Positions 41,953 through 51,900 of a DNA stretch of 64,000 nucleotides are shown here, one piece after another. Position 1 is the stretch's first letter; each line of letters opens with the position of its first letter. Origin of the DNA: Faeciplasma sp964650705 (GTDB taxonomy: Bacteria > Bacillota > Clostridia > Oscillospirales > Ruminococcaceae); assembly GCA_964650705.1 (NCBI GenBank), contig CAZYUJ010000002.1, forward strand, positions 176,128 to 240,127, written 5' to 3'. The notes below the pieces were generated by a model. The model was not told the origin of the DNA. It ran no database searches and saw only the letters and a list, made by a program, of their open reading frames with translations. Made by a program: the position numbers and the translations under genes.

Positions 41953-43152
41953 TTATATAGAAAATCTGTTTCCGGGAAGCGAACGGACGTGACCGTCGAG
42001 CTCGAGATCTGTTAAGAGCATCTCCAAATCAGTTATGTCGATTTCCAAAACGTCGGAAAGCTCGTCGATCAGCACAGCTCCGTTTTCCGCCAAGTATTCG
42101 CATACTCTTAAGTTATCGCCTTCGAGCCCTTCGGGAAGAGCACGCTTTTGAGGCTTGGGTGCTTCTTCGGTCGTTCGTTTCGGAGCAGATATTTTCTTCG
42201 ATGATTTTTTCTCGGGTTCTGACAAGAGCCCGCCGATGCGATGCTTCAAAACATCCGCTTCGGGATTCAGCTTATGTGCATATATGCTGTAATATTCATT
42301 CAAAACGTCTTTTGCATCAAAAACGGGTATTGCGCCGTCACGGATCAAATTTATAACGCCTGCGTAATCATCGTTATAGAGCTCGTGAGGCGGAATGCAA
42401 AAGATATCCCTTCCCTGTGATAATGCAAAAGATGACGTGCTGAGGGTCCCGCTCTTTCTTCCTGCCTGTAACACAAGTGTGCCGAGACCGATTCCCGAAA
42501 GGATTCGGTTGCGGTTGTGGAAGTTGAGTGTTGATGCTTTTTCGCCGGGGAAATATTCGCTTATTACTGCACCGTGCTCTGCTATAAGGCGCTTTGCTTG
42601 TGCATTTTCCTTCGGATAGTCGTGTAAAATTCCGCAAGGAAGGACAGCTATTGTTTTGCCGCCGGCTTTTATTGCTGATCTATGTGCGATGCTGTCAAGT
42701 CCAACTGTGAATCCGCTGGCTATCGTAACACCGGCAGTGGCAAGATCCTCACATATGCGTGATGCAATCACCTTGGAGTATTCGCTCGGACGCTTTGTGC
42801 CTATTGCGGTTATAACGATGGTGTCATCAATATCGGAAATATCGCCCATGACAAACAACACGGAAGGCGGATTGTAAATCTCGCGCAGGCGATCGGGGAA
42901 CAGCTCATCATCAAATGAATATATCTTGATCTCTTTTTGAATACAATAGTCGATTATCTTCTGAGCCTGTTCTATTGCGGCAGAAGATACCTTGTCCTTA
43001 TCCTGTGGGGTGACGTAGGAAAGGTCACCTGATGAGATCTTATCATATGCAGTTTTGACGGAATCGTAATGCGATAGAAAATTCCACTTTCTCGGGTTGG
43101 CAGGGCCGAACGCCAAGGTGAGCCACATCCAATATATCAGCTCGGAACGCAT
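41953..43152 (-). CDS. dprA: DNA-processing protein DprA
   Basis: Loads RecA onto incoming single-stranded DNA during transformation; widely kept in bacteria not known to be competent. The 399-residue protein has an N-terminal SAM-like region, a Rossmann core with GTKRPSEYSK, GFTVGLDSIAHRSAIKAGGK and PCGILHDYPKENA, SGTLSTSSFALSQGRDIFC, and a C-terminal winged helix (about 335-399). The AGGAGG site is next to the ATG. Located before topA, as in many Firmicutes. Confidence 0.96.
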   Translation of the reverse strand: MRSELIYWMWLTLAFGPANPRKWNFLSHYDSVKTAYDKISSGDLSYVTPQDKDKVSSAAIEQAQKIIDYCIQKEIKIYSFDDELFPDRLREIYNPPSVLFVMGDISDIDDTIVITAIGTKRPSEYSKVIASRICEDLATAGVTIASGFTVGLDSIAHRSAIKAGGKTIAVLPCGILHDYPKENAQAKRLIAEHGAVISEYFPGEKASTLNFHNRNRILSGIGLGTLVLQAGRKSGTLSTSSFALSQGRDIFCIPPHELYNDDYAGVINLIRDGAIPVFDAKDVLNEYYSIYAHKLNPEADVLKHRIGGLLSEPEKKSSKKISAPKRTTEEAPKPQKRALPEGLEGDNLRVCEYLAENGAVLIDELSDVLEIDITDLEMLLTDLELDGHVRSLPGNRFSI

Positions 43153-43177
43153 ATATAAAACCTCCTTGATATAAAAC

Positions 43178-43966
43178 TTACTTTGTCATTTCCCAAAGGA
43201 TTATTCCCGCTGCCATTGCGGCGTTGAGCGAATTTATGTTACCGCTCATTTTAATAGTTATGCGACCGTCGCACAAAAGTGCTTCTTCGCGAGTTAAGCC
43301 GTTACCCTCATTTCCGATGACAACAGCACAGCTTTCGGGGAAATCAAATCCGCGAACGCTTTCAGCGTCGGTATCTATAACGCTGGCATAGGTTTTTACC
43401 CCGTTTTCTTTCAGCATAGATACAGTCTCGGAATATGACAAATCATCGCACACCGCGAGTCTGAAAAGAGAGCCCATGGTTGAGCGAACGATCTTCGGAT
43501 TATAGATATCACAGGAATTTCCGCAAAGGAACACGCCGTCAATTCCGACGGCATCGGCAACACGCAAGATCGTGCCGACGTTTCCCGGATCCTGCACGCA
43601 ATTAAGAATTAAAAATTTTCCGCCATTATTTATTTTATCCGCATCAAGAGTTTTGTCAAGCCTTTTAGCGATAGCAAACACTCCCTGTGAGCCTTTTGTG
43701 TCGCTCAAGCGAGATGCGATGTCGGGTGTGACTGTATAAAGTCTGTCCCCTATTTTATCCTCAAGAAGAGATGCTGTGTCACTATATTTGATGATAGCTT
43801 CTTCGGTTATGAAAGCCGCCTCTATTGTGACGTTTTCCTTAACGGCATCGGCAACTATCCGTGAGCCTTCCAAAACAAACAAGCCCTGTTCAGTCCTTGC
43901 CTTTTTAAGGTCACGAAGCTTGATATATTGCTTTATGATCGGGTTTTCTTTACTTGATAAAAGCAT
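43178..43966 (-). CDS. TrmH/SpoU-family RNA 2'-O-methyltransferase
   Basis: A 262-residue SPOUT-class methyltransferase with an N-terminal substrate-binding domain (1-100) and the SpoU catalytic knot: LNCVQDPGNVGTILRVADAVG, VVIGNEGNGLTREE and IKMSGNINSLNAAMAAGI. It probably methylates rRNA or tRNA ribose; the exact target is not predictable. The start is ATG 43966, just after AGGAGG; the longer frame has no such site. First gene of the long operon, downstream of the rplT terminator. Confidence 0.93.
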   Translation of the reverse strand: MLLSSKENPIIKQYIKLRDLKKARTEQGLFVLEGSRIVADAVKENVTIEAAFITEEAIIKYSDTASLLEDKIGDRLYTVTPDIASRLSDTKGSQGVFAIAKRLDKTLDADKINNGGKFLILNCVQDPGNVGTILRVADAVGIDGVFLCGNSCDIYNPKIVRSTMGSLFRLAVCDDLSYSETVSMLKENGVKTYASVIDTDAESVRGFDFPESCAVVIGNEGNGLTREEALLCDGRITIKMSGNINSLNAAMAAGIILWEMTK

Positions 43967-43997
43967 AAGACCTCCTGTCTGAATCATCTGAATTATG

Positions 43998-44032
43998 AAG
44001 AAAACACGCCCATAGTTAAATGAGCGTGTTTT
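43998..44032 (-). terminator. infC-rpmI-rplT terminator
   Basis: A 13-bp stem with one mismatch (44001-44013 with 44020-44032) and a T-rich 3' arm, 10 bp beyond the rplT stop. Confidence 0.88.
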
Positions 44033-44041
44033 ATAAAATTC

Positions 44042-44398
44042 TTACTTAAGAGCTTCCTTAGCTTTCTCGCAGATTGCAGCAAATCCTGCTGCATCGTTGA
44101 TAGCGATTTCGGAAAGCATCTTTCTGTTAAGTGTGATTCCAGCTTTTTTAAGACCGTTCATAAGAGTGGAATAGTTCATTCCGTTGATCTTTGCAGCAGC
44201 AGAGATTCTTGCGATCCAAAGCTGTCTGAATTCACGCTTCTTCTGTTTTCTTCCGATATATGCATAGTTGCCGGACTTCATAACAGCCTGTTTAGCCATC
44301 TTGAAGTGCTTGCTCTTAGCGCCCCAGTAACCCTTTGCGAGCTTAAGAGTCTTGTTTCTTCTCTTGCGAGTCATCATTGCTCCCTTTACACGAGCCAT
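44042..44398 (-). CDS. rplT: 50S ribosomal protein L20
   Basis: A 118-residue ribosomal protein that starts large-subunit assembly and, in many bacteria, represses its own operon by binding the infC or rpmI leader. Typical sequence: MARVKGAMMTRKRRNKTLKL, GAKSKHFKMAKQAVMKSG and LWIARISAAAKINGMNYS. Last gene of infC-rpmI-rplT. Confidence 0.99.
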   Translation of the reverse strand: MARVKGAMMTRKRRNKTLKLAKGYWGAKSKHFKMAKQAVMKSGNYAYIGRKQKKREFRQLWIARISAAAKINGMNYSTLMNGLKKAGITLNRKMLSEIAINDAAGFAAICEKAKEALK

Positions 44399-44455
44399 AA
44401 TTCTTTACCTCCGTAATAAAAATCTTTTGTTTAATAAGTCCTTACAACCCGTGAT

Positions 44456-44659
44456 TTATTTGTAAGGGATGTTAGCCTTGATAGCTTCGATGTTTGCCTT
44501 GGATGCATAAGCAGTTCCTCTTGCGAGTCTCTTTGCCTTGTGATCCTTGGAGATGAGACGGTGTCTCTTGTTTGCGTGCTGGAACTTAACCTTGCCGGTA
44601 CCGGTGAGGCTGAAACGCTTCTTGGTTCCGGAGTGAGTTTTTACCTTTATCTTTGCCAT
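44456..44659 (-). CDS. rpmI: 50S ribosomal protein L35
   Basis: A 67-residue basic ribosomal protein: MAKIKVKTHSGTKKRFSLTG, HANKRHRLISKDHKAKR, ending IKANIPYK. Between infC and rplT in the standard order, with a GGAGGACAAAGAAA site. Confidence 0.99.
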   Translation of the reverse strand: MAKIKVKTHSGTKKRFSLTGTGKVKFQHANKRHRLISKDHKAKRLARGTAYASKANIEAIKANIPYK

Positions 44660-44677
44660 TTTCTTTGTCCTCCTTAA

Positions 44678-45208
44678 TTATTTCTGTTTTGAGGTTTTGG
44701 GGGAAACGAATAGAACAATGTTTCTGCCCTCGATTTTACTCGGCTTGTCGAATACGCCATATTCAGCAATCATTTCCTTGAACTGTTCAAGGAGCTTATC
44801 GCTCAGTTCGGAATGAAGTGCCGCACCCTTGCGGAACTGAAGTCGGATGGAGACTTTAACCTTGTCCCCTGCCTTTAAGAACTTGATAGCCTGATTTGCT
44901 TTTGTGTTGAAGTCGTTGGTGTCGATCTTTGAGGTCATTCTGACTTCCTTGACATCAACAACCTTCTGATTCTTGCGGGCTTCTTTTTCCCTCTTGGTCT
45001 GCTCGAAGCAGTATTTACCGTAATCCATGATCTTGCACACGGGCGGATTTGCCGTAGGCGCGATCTTAACGAGGTCAAGTTCCTTTGAGATAGCGATATT
45101 AAGCGCTTCCTTTGAGGAAATTATTCCGAGCTGAGATCCGTCTGCGTCGATTACTCTTATCTGCTCGTCGCGGATTTCTTCATTGATCTGATGATCCATG
45201 TTGCTAAT
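44678..45208 (-). CDS. infC: Translation initiation factor IF-3, probable ATT start
   Basis: IF-3 binds the 30S subunit, keeps the subunits apart and checks the start codon. Recognised by INEEIRDEQIRVIDADGSQL, VKIAPTANPPVCKIMDYGKY and REKEARKNQKVVDVKEVRMT (about 176 residues from the start chosen here). The first in-frame ATG (45199) is 18 bp from the GGAGG at 45218-45222, too far, whereas an in-frame ATT at 45208 is 9 bp away. AUU starts are a known hallmark of infC, used for self-control by IF-3 discrimination, so ATT is preferred. If it is wrong, the protein starts at 45199 (173 residues). Confidence 0.93.
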   Translation of the reverse strand: MSNMDHQINEEIRDEQIRVIDADGSQLGIISSKEALNIAISKELDLVKIAPTANPPVCKIMDYGKYCFEQTKREKEARKNQKVVDVKEVRMTSKIDTNDFNTKANQAIKFLKAGDKVKVSIRLQFRKGAALHSELSDKLLEQFKEMIAEYGVFDKPSKIEGRNIVLFVSPKTSKQK

Positions 45209-45368
45209 GGCGCAACACCTCCGTAAGTAAAATTAAAAGAGCGCAAACCTTAGTTCACGCTCCGAAAAATCACGCAATCCAACCCAATGAGTTGTGCGGT
45301 AATGACTTTATCGACCTTTTCGCGCAATTGCTGAAGGTGAGAACGTAAACGTTTCTGCTTTCTTTACG
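45209..45368 (-). ncRNA. infC/L20 operon leader with attenuator
   Basis: The transcript leader of about 160 nt contains CGTTTACGTTCTCACCTTCA near its 5' end and AAAGGTCGATAAAG, which resemble the Firmicutes L20/IF3 leader. It ends in an intrinsic terminator: stem 45239-45262 (GAGCG, TG, AAC paired across TAAG) followed on the minus strand by TTTTAATTTT. The expected control is L20-dependent premature termination; the leader class is recognised by eye only. Confidence 0.7.
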
Positions 45369-45374
45369 GACGAT

Positions 45375-45403
45375 ATTATACATCACCGAGAGTTGATTGT
45401 CAA
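45375..45403 (-). promoter_or_regulatory. infC operon promoter
   Basis: On the minus strand TTGACA (45398-45403), a 17-bp spacer and TATAAT (45375-45380), fully consensus. Confidence 0.92.
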
Positions 45404-45421
45404 GTGGTTTTTAAAAATATT

Positions 45422-48400
45422 TTATAAATTTATTTCGATGCCTTTTTTCAGCACAAACGAATAGATATATGCTGATTTAATGGGCTTGTCGAGAAGTACT
45501 CCGAATGCCGCTTTATAGAGCGCAAGCTGTTTGGAATAACGCTGTAAAAGCTCTTCGGGAGTCTTTACACGGTCGGTCTTATAGTCAATTAAAACGTAAC
45601 CGTCAGATTCCTCAAACAGACAGTCCGCAATACCTTGAAGCATTCCGTCGGTATCATTATATATTTCTTTGAGCGATTCGTCAACCGAAATGTCGCAAAA
45701 GCGAACCATAAACTGTTTCTCACGCATAACATTGTTGCTTTTCGCAAGACGGGAATAGATATCGCTCGCAAAGAAAGCGTGTACACTTTCACGGTTGATA
45801 GCTTGTGCTTCTTTTGCCGTAAACAAGCCAAGATCCTCAAGACGGGATATCTCAGATTCGAGATCGGCACTTGCGAGACTGTAATCAGAATACTGCATAA
45901 AGCGGTGAGTGACTGTTCCCTTCTCTGCGGCACTGAGCTCGGAAAGGGTGTCATCCAGGCGCGTTACACGGGGGAAGAAATTGACGGGGTCATCGCTGAC
46001 AAGCTCGGATACCGAAACCTTTGCTTCGTTTTCCGTAAGGCGTCTATCGTATCCGCTTGTAAAGCTGTTCTTTATCTTTTCCACCAACGAAACTATCGGT
46101 TTGCCTGCCTCAACTGTCATTTGATCAACTGTCTCGATCGGGCTCAGGACAAAGGGTTCTGTGACGATATCGGGAACCGTTCCGACATCTGCAAAAACAT
46201 TGTCGCCGATATCATCGCGGAGATATTCGAAGCAATGATGCTTAAGGAGCGACATCACGACCCAATCTGCAAGGCATTTCGCGTCCTGAGAAACGGCAGA
46301 CTCGATCTTCGGCGATGAGATGCTGTGAGCAAACTTTCGTGCCTTCGAATCAGCATCGCTTATAACTATTATGAGCTGTTCTTTAGCACGGGTCACTGCG
46401 ACATATAAAAGGCGAAGCTCCTCGGATAGCATTTCGAGCTCGTTTTTGGATGCGATATATTCGGAAAAGATAGTCTTGCGCTTTGAAAGAGAGGAATAAT
46501 CCAAAAATTCGAGTCCGCAACCGTGATCGACATTCAGATGAAGTCTGCCGTAAGTATCACGTTTGTTAAACCTCTTGCCGAGCTGGCAAAGGAATACAAA
46601 CGGATATTCAAGACCTTTTGACTTGTGGATAGTCTTTACGTTAACACAGTCATCGGATTCTGTTACGGTATATGCCTGCTCAAAGTCACCGCCTGTTTGC
46701 GATATGTAATCGACATAGCGCAAGAAGCCCGCAATGCCGTCGTTCGAGGAAGCCTCGTATGAAGCGGCATACTCCAACAGCAGATAGAGGTTTGCACACT
46801 TCTGCTCACCGTCTTCATACTGTGCGGCAATAGAGAACATATCCGTAACGTCATATACCTTCTTAATAAGCCTTGTTAACGGCATTCCCGCAGCGTATAC
46901 TCGAAGCTTTTTGATCAGTGAAACAGCGGCTTTGCATTTTGTGACTAAAACGCTGTCTGCCTCGGTCTCACCATTAGATACAGCCAAGATGTTTTTATAT
47001 AATCTTGCTTTGCGGTTGATAAGCTTGATGCTTGCAAGGTCATCGTCGGAAAAGCCCATTATCGGACAGAGCATGACGCTTGCAAGGGGCAGATCGTGCA
47101 TCGGGCTGTTTATTATCGACAAAAGGTTTAGAAGGACGGAAATTTCCCGTGATTTGAGATATCCTGTTTTTTCGCTTGCAAGGACTTTTAATCCGACAGA
47201 TTCAAAGCTTTCAACAAGGGAAGGATCGGTTATATTCGTGCGTGTCAAAACGCAAAAGTCGCCCGGACGGCAAGGACGGTATGAATCGCCGTCTTTGACA
47301 GGAGTGCCCGAGTTGAGCATTTTTCTTATCTGACGAGCTATGCAATAGTATTCATTTGAGATAATGCCCGATTCATCGTCCGATTTCGAATCGACTAAAA
47401 GGAGCTTTGTCGGGGCATCGCCGACGGAATAATCCGCTCCGTATACAAGCTCTTCCTCGTGAGTATATTCGGTCTCACCGAGGTCTTGGCACATAAGAGA
47501 TGAGAAGATATAGTTTGCAAACTGTAATACAGAGCTTCTGCTTCTGAAATTCTTTGTGAGCAAAAGCTCTTGTACATCGCAATCGGGGTCTTTGCCGTCG
47601 AGTCTTGTGTTCATGAACACCTTTGGGTTAGAAAGGCGGAAACGATATATCGACTGTTTTACATCGCCTACTGCAAAGAGATTTGAACCGATCTTCGTGA
47701 CGTCATCTGTGTTTGAAATGATCTTGAATATGACATCCTGAAGATTGTTGATGTCCTGAAACTCGTCGATGATTATGAGCTTGTAGCGTTCGGAAGAGAC
47801 TATTTCATCAGCTAAGGGTGTTCTTGTAATATTGCCGTCTTCATCGCAATTCGCCAAGAGTGAAACCGCTATCAGCTCGGTGTCGGCAAAATCGACCGCA
47901 TTGCGTTCGATCTTTAGTTGATGAAGTCTGTTATCAAGCTTTTGTGCGATCATACAAAGCTTCTCAAAAACATCAGCAACCAAAACGCTGTCAGCTTCAA
48001 TGGTCTTGCTGTCATATTTAAAGCAATCGGTGATCTTTTGTGCGATCTCTTTCATGCTTGCGTAGCAATTTTTCGAAGCTTCATAGAATGCTTCTTCGAC
48101 GCTTGAAACAGATTCTTTTTCAATCTTGGTCTGGTTAACGACGAGCTTTTGCCAGCTGAAATTGTATGAGTATTCACACAGATCATCCCAATCGAGGGAG
48201 AGCACAGCTTCGCAAAGAGAGTTTGCAAGGTTGATGTTTGATAAGTATGATTTCACTGCATTTTTGTGATAGTCAAGCGCTTCACAATATTCGCTCAGCT
48301 GAACGCAGGCATTTTGCAAAAGCTTTGCATTCTGGGCAGCACGCTGTCCGAAATATGACTTTGCGATCTTCGACTGTTCACCGCTTCTGAGAGCATTCAG

Positions 48401-48976
48401 ACAGCTCTTTATCCAGTTATTTCTGAAAGGAAGTGAACGCAAAAACTTGTGCAGAGTTATGATGAGTGTGCGAAGCGAAGCATCATTTTCGTGGCAGAAA
48501 TATGATATCAGCTCTTCCATTCCGTCGGGATTTTTTGCATATTCCTCCTCTAAAACGAAGGTAAGCGCACGTTCGGTGAGCATATCGGCTTCGGTTTCTT
48601 CCAATATCCTTACACCGCTTTGAAAATCAGTGCTTGAGATGTTGTCTTTCAGCAAGCCATAGCAAAACGAGTTGATGGTCGTGATCTCAGCCAAGCTTAA
48701 AAGAGACTGTTGACGCTGTATCCACTCGTTGTCGGGATCAGCTAAGGCGGCGTTCTCAAATGCTGCTGAAAGCTTCGTTCTCATCTGTGATGCGGCATCA
48801 TTTGTGAAGGTTACGGCAAGGATCCTGTCGGCAGGGATATTCTTTTCCTTATCGGAAAGCAAAGAGATGGCACGTTCGACCAAAACGGCTGTTTTGCCGC
48901 TTCCTGCGGCGGCGGAAACGATTATCGGCGAGCCATAGGCATTAATGGCTTTTAGCTGTTCATCAGTCCATTTCAC
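45422..48976 (-). CDS. addA: Helicase-exonuclease AddAB, subunit AddA
   Basis: The Firmicutes counterpart of RecB: resects double-strand breaks up to a Chi site and prepares DNA for RecA. The 1184 residues have the UvrD-type Walker A SAAAGSGKTAVLVERA (21-36), Walker B IIDEFQDIN, motif III-type VGDVKQSIYRFR, KTIHKSKGLEYP and the C-terminal RecB-like nuclease motif VLIDYKTDRV near residue 1128. The start is GTG, overlapping addB by 14 bp. Confidence 0.97.
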   Translation of the reverse strand: MKWTDEQLKAINAYGSPIIVSAAAGSGKTAVLVERAISLLSDKEKNIPADRILAVTFTNDAASQMRTKLSAAFENAALADPDNEWIQRQQSLLSLAEITTINSFCYGLLKDNISSTDFQSGVRILEETEADMLTERALTFVLEEEYAKNPDGMEELISYFCHENDASLRTLIITLHKFLRSLPFRNNWIKSCLNALRSGEQSKIAKSYFGQRAAQNAKLLQNACVQLSEYCEALDYHKNAVKSYLSNINLANSLCEAVLSLDWDDLCEYSYNFSWQKLVVNQTKIEKESVSSVEEAFYEASKNCYASMKEIAQKITDCFKYDSKTIEADSVLVADVFEKLCMIAQKLDNRLHQLKIERNAVDFADTELIAVSLLANCDEDGNITRTPLADEIVSSERYKLIIIDEFQDINNLQDVIFKIISNTDDVTKIGSNLFAVGDVKQSIYRFRLSNPKVFMNTRLDGKDPDCDVQELLLTKNFRSRSSVLQFANYIFSSLMCQDLGETEYTHEEELVYGADYSVGDAPTKLLLVDSKSDDESGIISNEYYCIARQIRKMLNSGTPVKDGDSYRPCRPGDFCVLTRTNITDPSLVESFESVGLKVLASEKTGYLKSREISVLLNLLSIINSPMHDLPLASVMLCPIMGFSDDDLASIKLINRKARLYKNILAVSNGETEADSVLVTKCKAAVSLIKKLRVYAAGMPLTRLIKKVYDVTDMFSIAAQYEDGEQKCANLYLLLEYAASYEASSNDGIAGFLRYVDYISQTGGDFEQAYTVTESDDCVNVKTIHKSKGLEYPFVFLCQLGKRFNKRDTYGRLHLNVDHGCGLEFLDYSSLSKRKTIFSEYIASKNELEMLSEELRLLYVAVTRAKEQLIIVISDADSKARKFAHSISSPKIESAVSQDAKCLADWVVMSLLKHHCFEYLRDDIGDNVFADVGTVPDIVTEPFVLSPIETVDQMTVEAGKPIVSLVEKIKNSFTSGYDRRLTENEAKVSVSELVSDDPVNFFPRVTRLDDTLSELSAAEKGTVTHRFMQYSDYSLASADLESEISRLEDLGLFTAKEAQAINRESVHAFFASDIYSRLAKSNNVMREKQFMVRFCDISVDESLKEIYNDTDGMLQGIADCLFEESDGYVLIDYKTDRVKTPEELLQRYSKQLALYKAAFGVLLDKPIKSAYIYSFVLKKGIEINL

Positions 48977-51900
48977 TTTCGGTCGCCTCCCCTATCTCTT
49001 TTTTGAGGCTGAGTCTGTCAGCCTCGGCATCGGTTTTCTTGAACATATATTTCTTTCTGTCACAAACAGAGGAAAATTCACAATATCGGCAAGGGAGCTT
49101 GTCCTTATCCTCACCTATGGGAACAGCGTCAATTTTTCCGATCAGCAAAGAATTTCCGAATTCCCGAGCCTTGCGCTCTGCGAAATTCTCGAGCATCTCA
49201 AAGCTTTCTTTTGAAATCAGCTTGGAATCAGATTTATATGTGCCGTCCTTTTTCTTCTCAACGGGAGCATAAATTCCGCTGAAGGTATTGTCCATGGCGT
49301 CAAGTGAAATGATATCGTCGATCAAAAGACCTGTGCGCTTAAACTGCTTGTTGGCTTCCTTAAGGCGGATCGCCGTCGAATCAGACAACGGTGAGTAATC
49401 AGCATCGCATTTCAAAAACACTGAGTTCACATATAAAACACCTGCAGGTACGCAGTTTTTAAAGTCAGGGTCAGACCCTTCTGTCAAAGCAAGCATATAC
49501 AAAAGCATCTGAAGATTAAGACCGTTATAAATATCCTTATAGTCGAGGTGCTTTGAACCCGTTTTATAGTCAACGATGCGGATATATTCAGTGCCGTCAG
49601 AAGCTTTATATGTATCGACTCTGTCAACGATACCGTATAAGCAAACGCTCAATCCGTTATTTATCGGAATGGACAAAACCGTTTTGCCGTCCTCAGATTT
49701 AAGCTTATACTCAAATCTTACGGGGCGGAATTTGGAGACTTTATATTCCTCACGGATGTTGAGGAGTATCTCCATGCATGCGCCGTGCAAGCGGGCATAA
49801 TCCGCCTTGAATTTTGCGGTCTTGCCGAAATTTCCGCTCATAGCTTCAAGAAGATACTCCTCTAAAAGACGAGAAACAAGTAGCGAGATATCTTCGTCGG
49901 TCACTTCGCTGAAGCTTTCGCCGAAATGCATCAAAACGTGCTGGAAAACATGGTGCATGACTGTTCCGCGGTTCGCAGGATCAACAGCCACAGGGCGAAC
50001 GGGATCAAGCTGAATTCCATATCGGCAGAAATACTTGAAATTACAGCTGTTATAAACATCTATCTTCGAGGGAGTTACATAGATGTCGCCCGAAGCAAAC
50101 AAACGGCGGCTGATATCAGGCGAAAGCTTATGGGAATCGTTCCTATTCGCCAAGCGAAGGAGCTTTTCTTTGTATTCAGGAACAGAAAGAAGCGATTCGT
50201 ATACGGATGCCAGCTCATCAGCCGAGCATTTTTTCGCTGTCGCGAAGCGGTAATATGCGCTCGCAGGCGTTCGGCAATAAAACTCGATCGGATAGCTTGA
50301 TGCAGTTTTTATCGGTGTTAAGAGCATTGCCGATACTTTCTTTATAAGGCCGGACGGGTTGATAGTCTTTCCCTTTATATCGGCATTGGAATATGAAAGA
50401 TAGAGCTTATCGGTTGCATGGCAAACGGCGTTGTAGCAATCGAGGCGTTCGGTATCAAGACGCGATGTGAGCGAAGCCTCAAACCGGACTCCCAAGGATT
50501 CAAGAGTCTGCATATCCTTAGCAGAGAAAATGCCGTTCTTTTTAATTTCCGAAGGGAATTTGCCGTCATTAAGTCCGACAACGAAAACGATTTTAGGTGT
50601 TGAGATTATCGAGCGTGAAACGTCACAAAGCTTTACGCTGTGAAGCTTTTGAGGCGGATTGGAAACGGTTTGAGATGAAAGCAATATCCTCAAAAGCTCA
50701 CCGAAAGACTTAAGTGTGATGGGAGTATCACCGACAGTGAGATATATCGAAGATATCGAAACCATGAGCGCATTCCAAAGCTGTTTAAAAAGACGGGCAT
50801 TTTCGGTCTTGTCAGCTTCGGAAGAGTCCTCAATAACAGATTTCGCACGGTACGCAATATGTATTTCGGTCAAAAAATCGTTAAATGCAGCGGCAACCTG
50901 TTTTGCTGTTGCCTTTTTACAGGAAAGGTTTAGCTTTTGCAAAGGCAAGATTATCTTTTGTCGGATAGAATTTATGTATTCACCGGAGCAAAGCTCTTTA
51001 TCCTCAGCAAAATCCTCAAGCCACATTTCACCGTCCACATTCCACTTAATGCAATAATCCTCGATGAGGGATATTTCCTGTTCGTTCAAGAAGGAGAACG
51101 GTGAGCGAATGAATGTTAATATCCTGTCGGTGTCAGGTTTTCTTGTGCAAGCGGCATCGATCGCGGAAAGAGCGTATAGAGCCATCGACATCGAGCTTGC
51201 AGGGATTCGAGAGTCAATGAAGGACGTTATGTTGTAGCGTTCAAAAGCAGATTCAAAAACACGGGAATATGTATCGACATCATGTGTGAAAACAGCGATG
51301 TCGTTATAGGTATAGCCATGGTCATTGACGAGCGAGGATATCTCAGCGCACACAAAGTCAGCTTCTTCATAAACCGTGTCGGCAGAGATGAGGCAAACGC
51401 TGCCGTCATTAGTTTGTTTCACCGAGACGGGTGTAAATAGGTTTTCCTTTACAGCGGTAAGGGATTGAGTGCGACTTACATCTTCACTTGATTTAATGTA
51501 TTTAAGAGGTCTGTTATATGCAGAAGCAAGCGAAACAAGTTGGTTCTGGGTTTGTGAGACGAGAGCAAAAGGTGAAATAAGGCTTGGTTTATAGGTATTC
51601 GGCAAGCCAAGAGATATATTAACAGAGTGGGCATCCTTGATAGCAGCTTCCAGCAGCTTTAGCTCATCGGGCGAGAAGCTGTCAAATCTGTCAAGGTATA
51701 TATCTTTACAAGCAAAGTAGCTATTCTCAGCGGCTGCACGTGCCGCATCCAAGAGCATTGAGCTTTCATCCCGAAGCTCACGCAAGCTGAGTTCTTCACG
51801 GTAAGCCCTATAGACAAGCGATATGTCATAGAGCTTGTCGCTTATTGTACCCTTAGAGCTTTGAGATGCGTTTTCAAGCATATCCGAAGATATACCGCTT

